Positions 1-6,197 of a stretch of 6,197 bases of DNA are shown here, piece by piece. Origin of the DNA: Actinomycetota bacterium (GTDB lineage Bacteria > Actinomycetota > Thermoleophilia > Solirubrobacterales > Solirubrobacteraceae); the NCBI GenBank assembly GCA_005883255.1, contig VAXS01000178.1, positions 1 through 6,197 of the forward strand. Direction: 5' to 3'. A program made the translations under genes and the position numbers. Numbering within the stretch: position 1 is the stretch's first letter; each line of letters opens with the position of its first letter. The notes under the pieces are model-generated. The model saw nothing but the letters and a program-made list of their open reading frames with translations, did no database searches and was not told where the DNA came from.

Positions 1-823
1 TGATCGGGTGCAGCGGGACCGACTCCAGCGCCGCCGGAGAATCCGCGCCCAGCGCGTCCAGCGTCGCCAGCACCGACCGCGCCAACGCCCCCAGCTCGTA
101 GCCGCCCTCGAGCACCGTCCCGATCGGCGCCGCCACCTCGTCCGCCACGCGCCGGGCGGTGGCCGCCATCGCCGCGTAGCCCGCGTCGGTGACCTGGCAG
201 TCGGCCAGCGGGTCGTCCCGGTGCGCGTCGTAGCCGGCGGAGAGCAGGACCAGCTCCGGGCGCCAGGCCCGCGCCAGCGGCGCCACCAGGTGCTCCACAT
301 GGGACACGAACGTCTCGTCCCCCGAGCCCGGCGGGACCGGCAGGTTCACCGTCCACCCCTCGCCCGCTCCCGACCCTATGTCCGAGGCCGCACCCGTCCC
401 CGGGTACAGCGGCCACTGGTGGATGGAGACGAACAGCACGCCGGGATCGGACGAGAAGATGTCGTCGGTCCCGTTCCCGTGGTGGACGTCCCAGTCGAGG
501 ATCAGGACGCGCTCGATCCCGTGGGCGTCCTGGGCATGGCGGGCGGCCACCGCCATGTTGTTGAACAGGCAGAAGCCCATCGCCCGCTCGGGCTCGGCGT
601 GATGGCCCGGCGGCCGCAGCCCGCAGAAGGCGGCGCGCCCCGCTCCCTGCTCCACCAGCAGGTCGACCATGGCCACGGCGCCCCCGGCGGCGTGCATCGC
701 CGCCTCGTAGGAGCCCTCGCTCACGACGGTGTCGAGGTCGAGCGCCCCGCCGCCGCGCAGGGACGCCACCTCGATGCCGCGCACGTAGTCGCGGGAATGC
801 CGGAAATAGGCGACCGCACCCAT
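1..823 (-). CDS. Class II histone deacetylase / AcuC-like zinc amidohydrolase, N-terminally short, 3' end outside window
   Basis: Read on the minus strand from ATG 823-821, the frame stays open for 274 codons and runs off the window start, so the C-terminus is missing here. The family removes acetyl or similar acyl groups from lysines or polyamines through a Zn ion in a cytoplasmic arginase-fold domain. Visible motifs, in order, are RPPGHHAE (res. 70-77, the His-His pair H74/H75), GFCLFNN (83-89), LDWDVHHGNGT (109-119, Zn ligands D112 and H114), SIHQ (133-136), YPGTG (140-144), SAGYDAHRDDPL (195-206, third Zn ligand D199) and LEGGY (238-242, catalytic Tyr242). The catalytic set is therefore complete. 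Family members usually have roughly 60-75 further residues before the RHSRDYVRGIE segment, including an HPExP-type motif. The same frame is open upstream to a stop at 989-991, but encodes only Arg/Ala/Pro-rich sequence with no such motif. There is no Shine-Dalgarno sequence; a TACGGT box lies six bases upstream. The substrate (histone-like protein, AcuA-acetylated enzyme or polyamine) cannot be decided. Confidence 0.88.
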   Translation of the reverse strand, partial: MGAVAYFRHSRDYVRGIEVASLRGGGALDLDTVVSEGSYEAAMHAAGGAVAMVDLLVEQGAGRAAFCGLRPPGHHAEPERAMGFCLFNNMAVAARHAQDAHGIERVLILDWDVHHGNGTDDIFSSDPGVLFVSIHQWPLYPGTGAASDIGSGAGEGWTVNLPVPPGSGDETFVSHVEHLVAPLARAWRPELVLLSAGYDAHRDDPLADCQVTDAGYAAMAATARRVADEVAAPIGTVLEGGYELGALARSVLATLDALGADSPAALESVPLHPI

Positions 824-840
824 GCCCGTACCGTATTCCC
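824..840. promoter_or_regulatory. Candidate symmetric bidirectional promoter between two divergent leaderless genes
   Basis: The 17 bases between the two divergent ATG codons hold TACCGTA (829-835), a palindrome except for its central base. Read rightward, TACCGT (829-834) fits the TANNNT -10 pattern and is followed by six bases and the nadB ATG at 841. Read leftward, TACGGT (835-830) also fits and is followed by six bases and the deacetylase ATG at 823. Both start codons and the box are symmetric about base 832. Transcription would start at or next to each A of ATG, giving leaderless mRNAs. This agrees with the lack of a Shine-Dalgarno sequence before either gene. No convincing -35 box is visible on either side. 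The 9-bp direct repeat CCCATGCCC (819-827 and 838-846) overlaps both starts. The pattern is seen directly; promoter activity is inferred. Confidence 0.5.
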
Positions 841-2217
841 ATGCCCACGCGCCGCGCGAACGCCCGCCCGCCGGAGGGGCCGGCGCAGGGCGGGCGCGGG
901 AGGGATCCGAACACGCGCCCGTCGCCGGGTCTCCTCGAGGCCGACGTCGCCGTCGTCGGCGCCGGCGCGGCCGGGCTGTACACCGCGCTCACCGCCGCCC
1001 GCCAGGGCGCCCGGGTGGCGCTGGTCTCGGCCACGCCGCTGGCCGAGTCCGCGAGCTACTGGGCGCAGGGCGGGCTGGCGGCGGCCATCGCGTTCGACGA
1101 CTCCCCGCAGCTGCACCTGGAGGACACGATCGCCGCCGGCCGCGGGGCGGTGCGCCCGTCGGCGGCCGAGGTGCTGTGCGCGGAGGCGCCCGCGCGCGTC
1201 CAGGAGCTCGAGCAGCTCGGCGTCCGGTTCGACGCCGATCGGCGCGGCCGGCTCGCGCTCGGCCTCGAGGGCGGCCACAGCGCCCGCCGGATCGCCCACG
1301 CCGGCGGCAGCGCCACCGGCCGGCGCATCACGCGCCAGCTCTCGGCGCTCGTGGCCGAGGACGAGCGGATCGCGGTGCTGGAGCGCCGCCGGGCCGCCGG
1401 GCTGTGGATGGTGGACGGGCGGGCCGTGGGGCTGGTGTGCGACGACGGCCGCGCGATCGCCACGCGCGCCGCCGTCCTGGCCACGGGCGGCGCCGCCGCG
1501 CTGTGGGCGCGCACCACCAACCCGCCCGGGGCGGTCGGGGCCGGGATGGTGATCGCGCACGCCGCCGGGGCCGCCCTGGCCGACCTCGAGCTCATGCAGT
1601 TCCATCCCACCGCGGTCGTGGCGCCGGACGGCGCCGGCGACGACGTCGACGGCTTCCTCATCACCGAGGCGATCCGGGGCGAGGGCGCGACGCTGCTCGA
1701 CGAGGACGGCGAGCGCTTCGTCGACGAGCTGGCGCCGCGCGACGAGGTCGCGCGCGCGATCCAGGACCGGCTGCGCGAGTCGAGCGCCACGGCCGTGCGG
1801 CTGGACATGCGCGCGGTCGACGCGGGCCGCTTCCCGAACGTCGTGGCGACGCTGCGCCGGGCCGGCATCGACCCCGCGCGGGAGCCGATCCCGGTGGCCG
1901 CGCTCGACGAGCCCCCGGCCGCTCGCGGCGCGCCGCCCCCGCTGGCCAGCGTGCGCGCGCCCGACGCGACGCCCGTCCCGGAGACCCGGGCTGCGCTGTG
2001 GCGGCACGCCGGATTGGTCCGCACTCCGGAGGGGCTGCGCGAGCTCGCGAGCGACCCCCATCCGCTGGCGCGGCTGATCGCCGCCTGCGCTCTGGCCCGC
2101 GAGGAGAGCCGGGGCGTACACCGCCGCGCCGACCACGCCGAGCTCGACCCGGCGCTGGACCTGAAGCACGCCGTCTCCAGGCCGCAAAGAGCGCCCAGCT
2201 TCGAGCGTTGGGAATAG
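841..2217 (+). CDS. nadB: L-aspartate oxidase homologue (NadB) lacking an internal FAD/active-site segment
   Basis: NadB oxidises L-aspartate to iminoaspartate with FAD, the first step of de novo NAD synthesis in the cytoplasm. The 458-aa product has the FAD dinucleotide motif GAGAAGLYTA (res. 40-49), SYWAQGGLAA (72-81), QFHPTA (253-258, the equivalent of E. coli His244) and LAPRDEVARA (297-306, the equivalent of E. coli Arg290). Its C-terminal helical domain includes ALAREESRGVHRR (417-429). The usual HYxxGG...GLYAxGE...HGANRLASNS block, which carries the equivalents of E. coli His351 and Arg386 and contacts FAD, should follow PIPVA. Instead PIPVA (349-353) passes directly to ALDEPPA. About 55 residues are missing in frame, explaining a length below the usual 500-540 aa. 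Activity is therefore doubtful. The gene may be decaying or the read may be misassembled, although both flanks remain in frame and family-like. No nadA or nadC is adjacent. The ATG at 841 lacks a Shine-Dalgarno but sits six bases after TACCGT. The first 30 residues are low-complexity, and no alternative NTG start is evident before the FAD motif. Confidence 0.85.
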   Translation: MPTRRANARPPEGPAQGGRGRDPNTRPSPGLLEADVAVVGAGAAGLYTALTAARQGARVALVSATPLAESASYWAQGGLAAAIAFDDSPQLHLEDTIAAGRGAVRPSAAEVLCAEAPARVQELEQLGVRFDADRRGRLALGLEGGHSARRIAHAGGSATGRRITRQLSALVAEDERIAVLERRRAAGLWMVDGRAVGLVCDDGRAIATRAAVLATGGAAALWARTTNPPGAVGAGMVIAHAAGAALADLELMQFHPTAVVAPDGAGDDVDGFLITEAIRGEGATLLDEDGERFVDELAPRDEVARAIQDRLRESSATAVRLDMRAVDAGRFPNVVATLRRAGIDPAREPIPVAALDEPPAARGAPPPLASVRAPDATPVPETRAALWRHAGLVRTPEGLRELASDPHPLARLIAACALAREESRGVHRRADHAELDPALDLKHAVSRPQRAPSFERWE

Positions 2218-2236
2218 CAATCTGGCCAGCGGGGAA

Positions 2237-2250
2237 GCCTGTCCCCAGGC
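2237..2250 (+). terminator. Small hairpin shortly after nadB, weak terminator candidate
   Basis: GCCTG (2237-2241) and CAGGC (2246-2250) form a perfect 5-bp stem around a TCCC loop, 19 bases after the nadB stop. An alternative pairing of GGGGA (2231-2235) with TCCCC (2242-2246) competes with it. A short TCCC-A-GGGA repeat follows at 2252-2260. No T-tract follows, so this is not a classical intrinsic terminator. Such short GC stems arise easily by chance in this composition. Confidence 0.22.
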
Positions 2251-2264
2251 GTCCCAGGGAGCTT

Positions 2265-2290
2265 AACGCGGAGTTAATAAACGGAGCGTT
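2265..2290. promoter_or_regulatory. 26-bp interrupted dyad with AT-rich core, candidate operator
   Basis: Outer arms AACGC (2265-2269) and GCGTT (2286-2290) are perfect inverted repeats. Between them the core GTTAATAAAC (2273-2282) is itself a palindrome at eight of ten positions. Both share the same centre, between 2277 and 2278. A GGA triplet sits on each side of the core as a direct rather than inverted spacer. Overall 18 of 26 positions obey the dyad. The AT-rich core stands out in a very GC-rich window. It lies 72 bp before the ATG of the 153-aa gene, in the expected place for a regulator site or promoter. It could also form a weak RNA hairpin. No strong -35/-10 pair is seen nearby. Confidence 0.4.
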
Positions 2291-2351
2291 CTGAACTTCA
2301 CAGGGTCGCTCAATACTGCGGCGCCGGAGGCACCGTAGAGAGAGGAAAGTC

Positions 2352-2357
2352 AGGGAG
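2352..2357 (+). promoter_or_regulatory. Shine-Dalgarno sequence deciding the start of the 153-aa gene
   Basis: AGGGAG lies five bases before the ATG at 2363, with a further purine-rich run GAGAGAGGAAAG just upstream. It is the clearest ribosome binding site in the window and supports the 2363 start over the internal ATG at 2561. The genes on either side appear leaderless or only weakly marked. Confidence 0.7.
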
Positions 2358-2362
2358 ACACC

Positions 2363-2824
2363 ATGTACCAGTTCAGTCGCGCGATCTATCGCGAGCTGGC
2401 GGGGGACATCCTCGAGCCGGACACGCCGTGGTCGGACTGCCATCCCCACGAGCGCGTCCTGAAGTCCTGTGAGGCGGCCATCGAGCGTCTCGCCACCGAT
2501 CGGCACTACTTCGCCCGTCCAGCGCGCACGCTGTTCAACGACATCCGGATCTTCTTCCCGATGTCCAAGCAGCACTGCGTATGGCACGTCGTCCGCAATT
2601 ACCTCGAGCTTGCGGACGAGTTCTTCGCCCGGCAACCGCTGCGGGGCTTCGACGTCAACGGCAACCCGCTGGAGTGCCGCGCGACCACGCGCAAGGGCAC
2701 GCCGTGCCAGCGGATGCCACTGCCACACAACGGATACTGCCCCTCCCACCAGCACCTGGCCGAGACCGAGGAGCTCGAGGCCGTGCCGGTCGGCGGGTCT
2801 CGCGAGCTCGAGCTCGCCGCGTAG
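2363..2824 (+). CDS. Uncharacterised 153-aa protein with C-terminal Cys/His zinc-binding-like motif
   Basis: I do not recognise a named family. The frame has a good Shine-Dalgarno sequence, sensible amino-acid composition and its own intergenic region, so it is very likely a real gene. Residues 1-95 look like a soluble, mostly helical domain rich in aromatic and charged residues (for example IRIFFPMSKQ at 61-70 and VWHVVRNYLELADEFF at 73-88). There is no signal peptide or membrane segment. Residues 105-129 contain Cys105, Cys115, Cys126 and His129, in the order CRATTRKGTPC then YCPSHQH. This resembles the short C-x-A-x-T-x-x-G-x-x-C...C-x-x-H clusters found in various small bacterial and phage proteins, where zinc binding is presumed. 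Zinc binding here is an inference. The tail (134-153) is acidic and probably flexible. Codons are less strictly GC-ending than in the neighbours, which might reflect different ancestry or expression. It appears to be a single-gene unit between nadB and hyuA. A nucleic-acid-binding or structural role is possible, but unproven. Confidence 0.8.
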   Translation: MYQFSRAIYRELAGDILEPDTPWSDCHPHERVLKSCEAAIERLATDRHYFARPARTLFNDIRIFFPMSKQHCVWHVVRNYLELADEFFARQPLRGFDVNGNPLECRATTRKGTPCQRMPLPHNGYCPSHQHLAETEELEAVPVGGSRELELAA

Positions 2825-2830
2825 CCGGCG

Positions 2831-2872
2831 CGCGCCCAGCGCTCGCCGGGTAGGCCGCCCGGAAGGGGCGCG
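2831..2872 (+). other. Possible nested hairpin between the 153-aa gene and hyuA
   Basis: CGCGCCC (2831-2837) can pair with GGGCGCG (2866-2872) over seven bases. Inside that loop, CCGGG (2846-2850) pairs with CCCGG (2858-2862) around a 7-base loop. This fills most of the 65-bp gap and could end the upstream transcript, but there is no T-tract. In such GC-rich DNA a chance pairing is quite likely. Confidence 0.22.
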
Positions 2873-2875
2873 GGC

Positions 2876-2881
2876 TAACGT
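2876..2881 (+). promoter_or_regulatory. Candidate -10 box for a near-leaderless hyuAB transcript
   Basis: TAACGT matches TANNNT and is followed by eight bases (CCCGCCCC) before the hyuA ATG at 2890. No Shine-Dalgarno is present in those bases. Transcription starting about seven bases past the box would begin at or next to the ATG, the same arrangement as at 829-841. No clear -35 element is seen about 17 bases upstream. Confidence 0.35.
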
Positions 2882-2889
2882 CCCGCCCC

Positions 2890-4881
2890 ATGCTGCTGGG
2901 CGTCGACGTCGGCGGGACCTTCACCGACGCTGTCCTCGCCCGCGACGGGCGCCTGGTCACCGCCAAGGCGCCGAGCACGCCGGCCGACCAGTCGGAGGGC
3001 GTGCTCAACGCCGTGACGGCGGCGCTGGGCCGCGCCGGTGGTGACGCGCGCGAGGTGGAGCGGTTCGCGCACGGGATGACCGTCGCCACCAACGCCCTGC
3101 TCGAGGGTCGCGGCGCGCGCACGGTCCTGGTGGCGACCGAGGGCTTCACCGACGTCGTCGAGCTGCGCCGCCAGGCGCGCGCCGAGCTGTACCGGCTGTG
3201 CGCGGCGCACCCGGCGCCCCTGGTTCCGCCCGAGCTCCGCCTCCCCGCGCCCGAGCGGATGGGTCCCGACGGACCTCTGCGGGCGCTGGAGGCGCCGGAC
3301 GCCGCGCGCGTCTGCGACGCCGTGGCCGCCGCCGAGCCCGAGGCGGTGGCGGTGGCGCTGCTGCACTCCTACCGGCACCCCGAGCACGAGCGCCTGCTGG
3401 CGGCGGAGCTGGCGCGCCGGCTCCCGGGCACGCACGTCTCGCTGTCCCACGAGGTGGTGGGCACGTTCCGCGAGTACGAGCGTGCCGCCACCACCGAGGT
3501 GGACGCCGCGCTGTCGCCGCTGCTGGCCGGCTACCTGCGCCGCCTGGTCGAGCGCGCCGGGGAAGCCGGGCTGCCGACGCCGGCGATCATGCAGTCCACC
3601 GGCGGGCTGGCCGAAGTGCCGCTGGCGGCGGCCCACGCGGCGCTCACCGTGCTCTCCGGTCCCGCGGGCGGCGCCGCGGGAGCCGCCTACGTGGCCGCGC
3701 GCGCGGGCGAGCCCGACGCGCTGTGCTTCGACATGGGCGGCACGTCGTGCGACGTCTGCCTGATCGACGGCGGCCGCGTCCGGGAGAGCCCTGGGCGCGA
3801 GATCGGCGGGCGGCCGCTGGCCCTGCCGGCGCTCGACATCCACACCGTGGGAGCGGGCGGGGGATCGATCGCCTGGCGCGACGCGGGCCGGGCGCTGCGG
3901 GTGGGCCCGCGCTCGGCCGGCGCCGACCCGGGCCCCGCCGCCTACGGCCGCGGCGGGACCGAGCCCACGGTCACCGACGCCAACCTCGTGCTGGGGCGCC
4001 TGGGCGCAGGCGAGCTGGCGGGCGGGGTGGCGCTGGACGGCGCCGCGGCGGCGGCGGCCGTGGGCCGGCTGGCCGGCGAGCTGGGATTGGAGACCCGCGA
4101 GTGCGCCGAGGGGATCGTCCGCGTGGCGAGCGCCGAGATGGCGCGGGCGCTGCGGGTGGTGAGCGTGGAGCGCGGCGTCGACCCCCGCGACTACGCGCTG
4201 GTGGCGTTCGGCGGGGCCGGACCGATGCACGCCACCGCGGTGGCCGACGAGCTGGGGATGGAGCGGATCCTGTGCCCGCCCACCTCGGGGGTGCTGGCGG
4301 CGCTCGGGCTCGTGGTGTCGGAGCGGCGGCGAGACGCCCAGCGCAGCGTGCTGCTGTCCGGCGCCGCGCTCTCCGGCGAGGCCGTGGAGCGGACGTTCGC
4401 CGAGCTGGCCGAGCGCGCCCGGGCCGCCCTGGACGAGCCCGGCGCCGCGCTGCGGGCGGTGTACGAGCTGCGCTACCGGGGCCAGGCGTTCGAGCTGCCG
4501 GTCGAGGTGGCGGGAGAGGAGGCGGCCGAGCCGGGCGCGCTGGCCGAGGCGTTCGCCGCCGCCCACCGCGACCGCTACGGCTACGTGGACGCCGAGGGCG
4601 AGGTCGAGCTGGTCACCGTGCGGGTGACCGCCACCGCCCCGGGTCCGGACGTCGAGCTGGCGCGGCCGCCGGGCGCCGGCGAGTCGGAGCCGGCCGGGAG
4701 CCGCGCCGCGGTCTTCGGCGGGGCCGAGGTCGAGACCGCCGTCTGGCGAGGCACTCCCGCCCCCGGGGCCGAGCTGACGGGACCGGCGGTGTGCGAGCTC
4801 CCCGAGTCGACGCTGGTGGTGGATCCGGGCTGGCGGGGCACGGTGGACGCGACCGGGGCGATCGCGCTGAGGCGGGCATGA
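2890..4881 (+). CDS. hyuA: Hydantoinase/oxoprolinase family subunit A (HyuA-like, ATP-binding)
   Basis: This is the ATP-dependent subunit of a two-part enzyme of the N-methylhydantoinase / 5-oxoprolinase / acetone- and acetophenone-carboxylase group, expected in the cytoplasm. At 663 aa it is near full family length. It opens with [12 protein letters not shown] (res. 4-15), an actin/sugar-kinase-type phosphate loop. [15 protein letters not shown] (61-75), [15 protein letters not shown] (83-97) and [13 protein letters not shown] (155-167) complete the N-terminal domain (about 1-180). The central Hydantoinase_A domain shows [17 protein letters not shown] (186-202), QSTGG (235-239), LSGPAGG (255-261), DMGGTSCDV (281-289), [12 protein letters not shown] (318-329), [10 protein letters not shown] (344-353) and [10 protein letters not shown] (439-448). 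The C-terminal region after about 490 is less conserved, as usual. The ATG at 2890 begins the family motif almost at once, so the start is secure. The stop codon overlaps the hyuB start. The substrate could be a hydantoin, an oxoproline-like lactam or a ketone; the sequence does not settle it. Confidence 0.93.
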   Translation: MLLGVDVGGTFTDAVLARDGRLVTAKAPSTPADQSEGVLNAVTAALGRAGGDAREVERFAHGMTVATNALLEGRGARTVLVATEGFTDVVELRRQARAELYRLCAAHPAPLVPPELRLPAPERMGPDGPLRALEAPDAARVCDAVAAAEPEAVAVALLHSYRHPEHERLLAAELARRLPGTHVSLSHEVVGTFREYERAATTEVDAALSPLLAGYLRRLVERAGEAGLPTPAIMQSTGGLAEVPLAAAHAALTVLSGPAGGAAGAAYVAARAGEPDALCFDMGGTSCDVCLIDGGRVRESPGREIGGRPLALPALDIHTVGAGGGSIAWRDAGRALRVGPRSAGADPGPAAYGRGGTEPTVTDANLVLGRLGAGELAGGVALDGAAAAAAVGRLAGELGLETRECAEGIVRVASAEMARALRVVSVERGVDPRDYALVAFGGAGPMHATAVADELGMERILCPPTSGVLAALGLVVSERRRDAQRSVLLSGAALSGEAVERTFAELAERARAALDEPGAALRAVYELRYRGQAFELPVEVAGEEAAEPGALAEAFAAAHRDRYGYVDAEGEVELVTVRVTATAPGPDVELARPPGAGESEPAGSRAAVFGGAEVETAVWRGTPAPGAELTGPAVCELPESTLVVDPGWRGTVDATGAIALRRA

Positions 4882-6197
4882 CCGAGCTCGATCCCATCAC
4901 CCTGCAGGTGCTCACGGGCGCGCTGCGGGCGGCCTGCCAGGAGATGGGCGCGGTGCTGGTCCGCGCCGCCCACTCGGCCAACATCAAGGAGCGGCGCGAC
5001 GCCTCCACCGCCCTGTTCGACGCCCGGGGCGAGATGGTGATGCAGGCCGAGCACATCCCCGTGCACCTGGGCGCGATGCCGGCGGCGGTGGCCGCGGTGC
5101 GCGACGAGGATCACGCGCCCGGACGCTCCTGGGTCCTCAACGACCCGTTCCGGGGCGGCACGCACCTGCCGGACATCACCGTGGTCACGCCGGTGTTCGC
5201 CGGCGGCGAGCTCGTGGCCTTCGCGGCCAGCCGCGCCCACCACGCCGACGTGGGCGGGCGCGTGCCGGGATCGATGCCGGCCGACAGCCACCGGCTCGAG
5301 GAGGAGGGCGTGGTGATCGAGCCGCAGGTGCTCGACGAGCGCGCGGTGCACCGGCTGGCGGAGCGGATGCGCCAGCCCGCCCAGCGCCGGGCCGACCTGC
5401 TGGCGCAGCTGGCCGCCAACCGGGCGGGCGCCCAGCGCGTCGAGGACCTCGTGGCCCGGTCCGGCCTGGACACGCTGCGGGCGGCGTTCGCGGCCGTCCT
5501 GGACTACGCGGAGCGGCGAACGCGGGCCTGCCTGGCCGCCCTCCCCGACGGCACGCGCCAGGCGCGCGACGTGCTCGAGGCGCCCGAGGGCGACCTGGAG
5601 CTCGTGCTGGCGGTCACGCTTGCGGGCGATCGCCTCACGCTCGACTTCGCGGGCAGCGCGGCCCAGCACGACGGCAACCTCAACTGCCCGCTGGCCGTCA
5701 CCCGGTCGGCCGCCTACTTCGCGGTCCGCGTCCTCACCGATCCCGACATCCCGCCCAGCGCCGGCGCCTACCGCCCGATCGACGTGCGCGCGCCCGCCGG
5801 CTCGCTGCTGAACGCCCGGCCCGGCGCCGCGGTGGCGGCGGGCAACGTGGAGACCTCGTCGCGGGTGGCGGACCTGATCCTGGCCGCGTTCGGGCGCGCC
5901 CTGGGCCAGGGCACGATGAACAACCTCACGCTGGGCAGTGACGACTTCACCTACTACGAGACGCTGGGGGGCGGGCAGGGCGCCTGCCCCGACGCGGACG
6001 GCCCCAGCGGGGTGCACGTGGCGATGAGCAACACGCTCAACACGCCGGTGGAGGCGCTGGAGCTGGAGTTCCCGCTGCGGGTGGTCGAGTACGCGCTGCG
6101 CCGCGGGTCGGGCGGCGCCGGACGGCACCGGGGCGGGGACGGCGTGGTCCGCGAGCTGGAGGCCCTCGCACCCATGTCCTACTCGCTGATCTCCGAG
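4878..6197 (+). CDS. hyuB: Hydantoinase/oxoprolinase family subunit B (HyuB-like), 3' end outside window
   Basis: The start overlaps the hyuA stop as ATGA (4878-4881), a classic sign of translational coupling. A weak GAGG (4869-4872) lies five bases upstream. The 440 visible codons run to the window edge without a stop; family members are usually 510-590 aa, so roughly 70-150 residues are missing. HyuB forms a complex with HyuA and carries the hydrolase or carboxylase active site. Visible family blocks are [10 protein letters not shown] (res. 35-44), [12 protein letters not shown] (57-68), [14 protein letters not shown] (88-101), HHADVGG (121-127) with PGSMP (130-134), DFAGS (256-260), NLNCPL (267-272), GNVETSSRV (322-330), GTMNNLTLG (345-353), [11 protein letters not shown] (359-369), [12 protein letters not shown] (384-395) and [19 protein letters not shown] (408-426). 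All expected blocks up to the edge are present, so the gene looks intact. Its His/Asp-rich motifs are the likely metal or catalytic positions, by family inference. The substrate is undetermined. Confidence 0.93.
   Translation, partial: MTELDPITLQVLTGALRAACQEMGAVLVRAAHSANIKERRDASTALFDARGEMVMQAEHIPVHLGAMPAAVAAVRDEDHAPGRSWVLNDPFRGGTHLPDITVVTPVFAGGELVAFAASRAHHADVGGRVPGSMPADSHRLEEEGVVIEPQVLDERAVHRLAERMRQPAQRRADLLAQLAANRAGAQRVEDLVARSGLDTLRAAFAAVLDYAERRTRACLAALPDGTRQARDVLEAPEGDLELVLAVTLAGDRLTLDFAGSAAQHDGNLNCPLAVTRSAAYFAVRVLTDPDIPPSAGAYRPIDVRAPAGSLLNARPGAAVAAGNVETSSRVADLILAAFGRALGQGTMNNLTLGSDDFTYYETLGGGQGACPDADGPSGVHVAMSNTLNTPVEALELEFPLRVVEYALRRGSGGAGRHRGGDGVVRELEALAPMSYSLISE

Noticed and set aside
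898..905. Strong Shine-Dalgarno-like GGGAGGGA inside the nadB N-terminal region
   Set aside because: No ATG, GTG or TTG follows at a usable distance, so it cannot set an alternative nadB start.
841..1030. Functional link between NAD synthesis and a deacetylase (sirtuin-like logic)
   Set aside because: The deacetylase is of the Zn-dependent type and does not use NAD, so the adjacency alone does not support a shared NAD pathway.
8..1552. 514-codon plus-strand open frame spanning the deacetylase and the start of nadB
   Set aside because: It crosses two divergent real genes in the wrong frames and is Arg/Pro/Ala-rich throughout.
2288..2296. Short perfect palindrome GTTC-T-GAAC
   Set aside because: It differs from the actinobacterial LexA-type GAAC-N4-GTTC arrangement and is too short to stand out from chance. 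The GAGCG/CGCTC pairing around it (2284-2288 and 2307-2311) is equally weak.
2804..2816. GAGCTCGAGCTC palindromic repeat near the end of the 153-aa gene
   Set aside because: It is explained by alternating Glu (GAG) and Leu (CTC) codons in the acidic tail.
2875..4566. 563-codon open frame on the minus strand opposite hyuA
   Set aside because: It lies wholly antisense to a convincing hyuA and has Arg/Gln/His/Gly-rich sequence with no domain motifs, as expected of antisense frames in GC-rich DNA.
4581..6128. 515-codon minus-strand open frame opposite the end of hyuA and hyuB
   Set aside because: The composition is artefactual, no family motif is visible, and the plus-strand HyuA and HyuB motifs fully account for the region.

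Overview
The window is very GC-rich, with coding frames that mostly end codons in G or C. Its gene families suit a high-GC actinobacterium, possibly of the Thermoleophilia/Solirubrobacterales type. That placement is an inference from composition and protein style, since no marker gene is present. Both ends of the window cut through genes.

Left part (1-2217): two divergent genes. On the minus strand is a class II histone-deacetylase/AcuC-like zinc amidohydrolase, whose 3' end leaves the window. On the plus strand is an L-aspartate oxidase (nadB) homologue. Only 17 bases separate the two ATG codons. In the exact middle is a near-palindromic TACCGTA that supplies a TANNNT -10 box in each direction, each six bases from its ATG. 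This looks like a symmetric bidirectional promoter giving two leaderless mRNAs. Both proteins look shortened against their families. The deacetylase lacks its N-terminal segment but keeps all the expected catalytic residues. NadB lacks, in frame, about 55 residues that normally hold two active-site residues and part of the FAD site.

Middle (2218-2889): a 145-bp intergenic region contains a 26-bp interrupted dyad centred on an AT-rich core. It is followed by a 153-aa uncharacterised protein with a good Shine-Dalgarno sequence and a C-terminal Cys-Cys-Cys-His cluster resembling a small zinc-binding motif. A 65-bp gap with possible nested hairpins and a TAACGT box leads into the next genes.

Right part (2890-6197): hyuA and hyuB, the two subunits of an ATP-dependent hydantoinase/oxoprolinase-type enzyme, overlap by four bases (ATGA) and are probably translationally coupled. 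hyuB is cut by the window end. The substrate cannot be read from the sequence. No tRNA, rRNA, mobile element, CRISPR array or long repeat was seen. The most interesting points are the symmetric promoter, the two shortened enzymes, the dyad and the small Cys/His protein.
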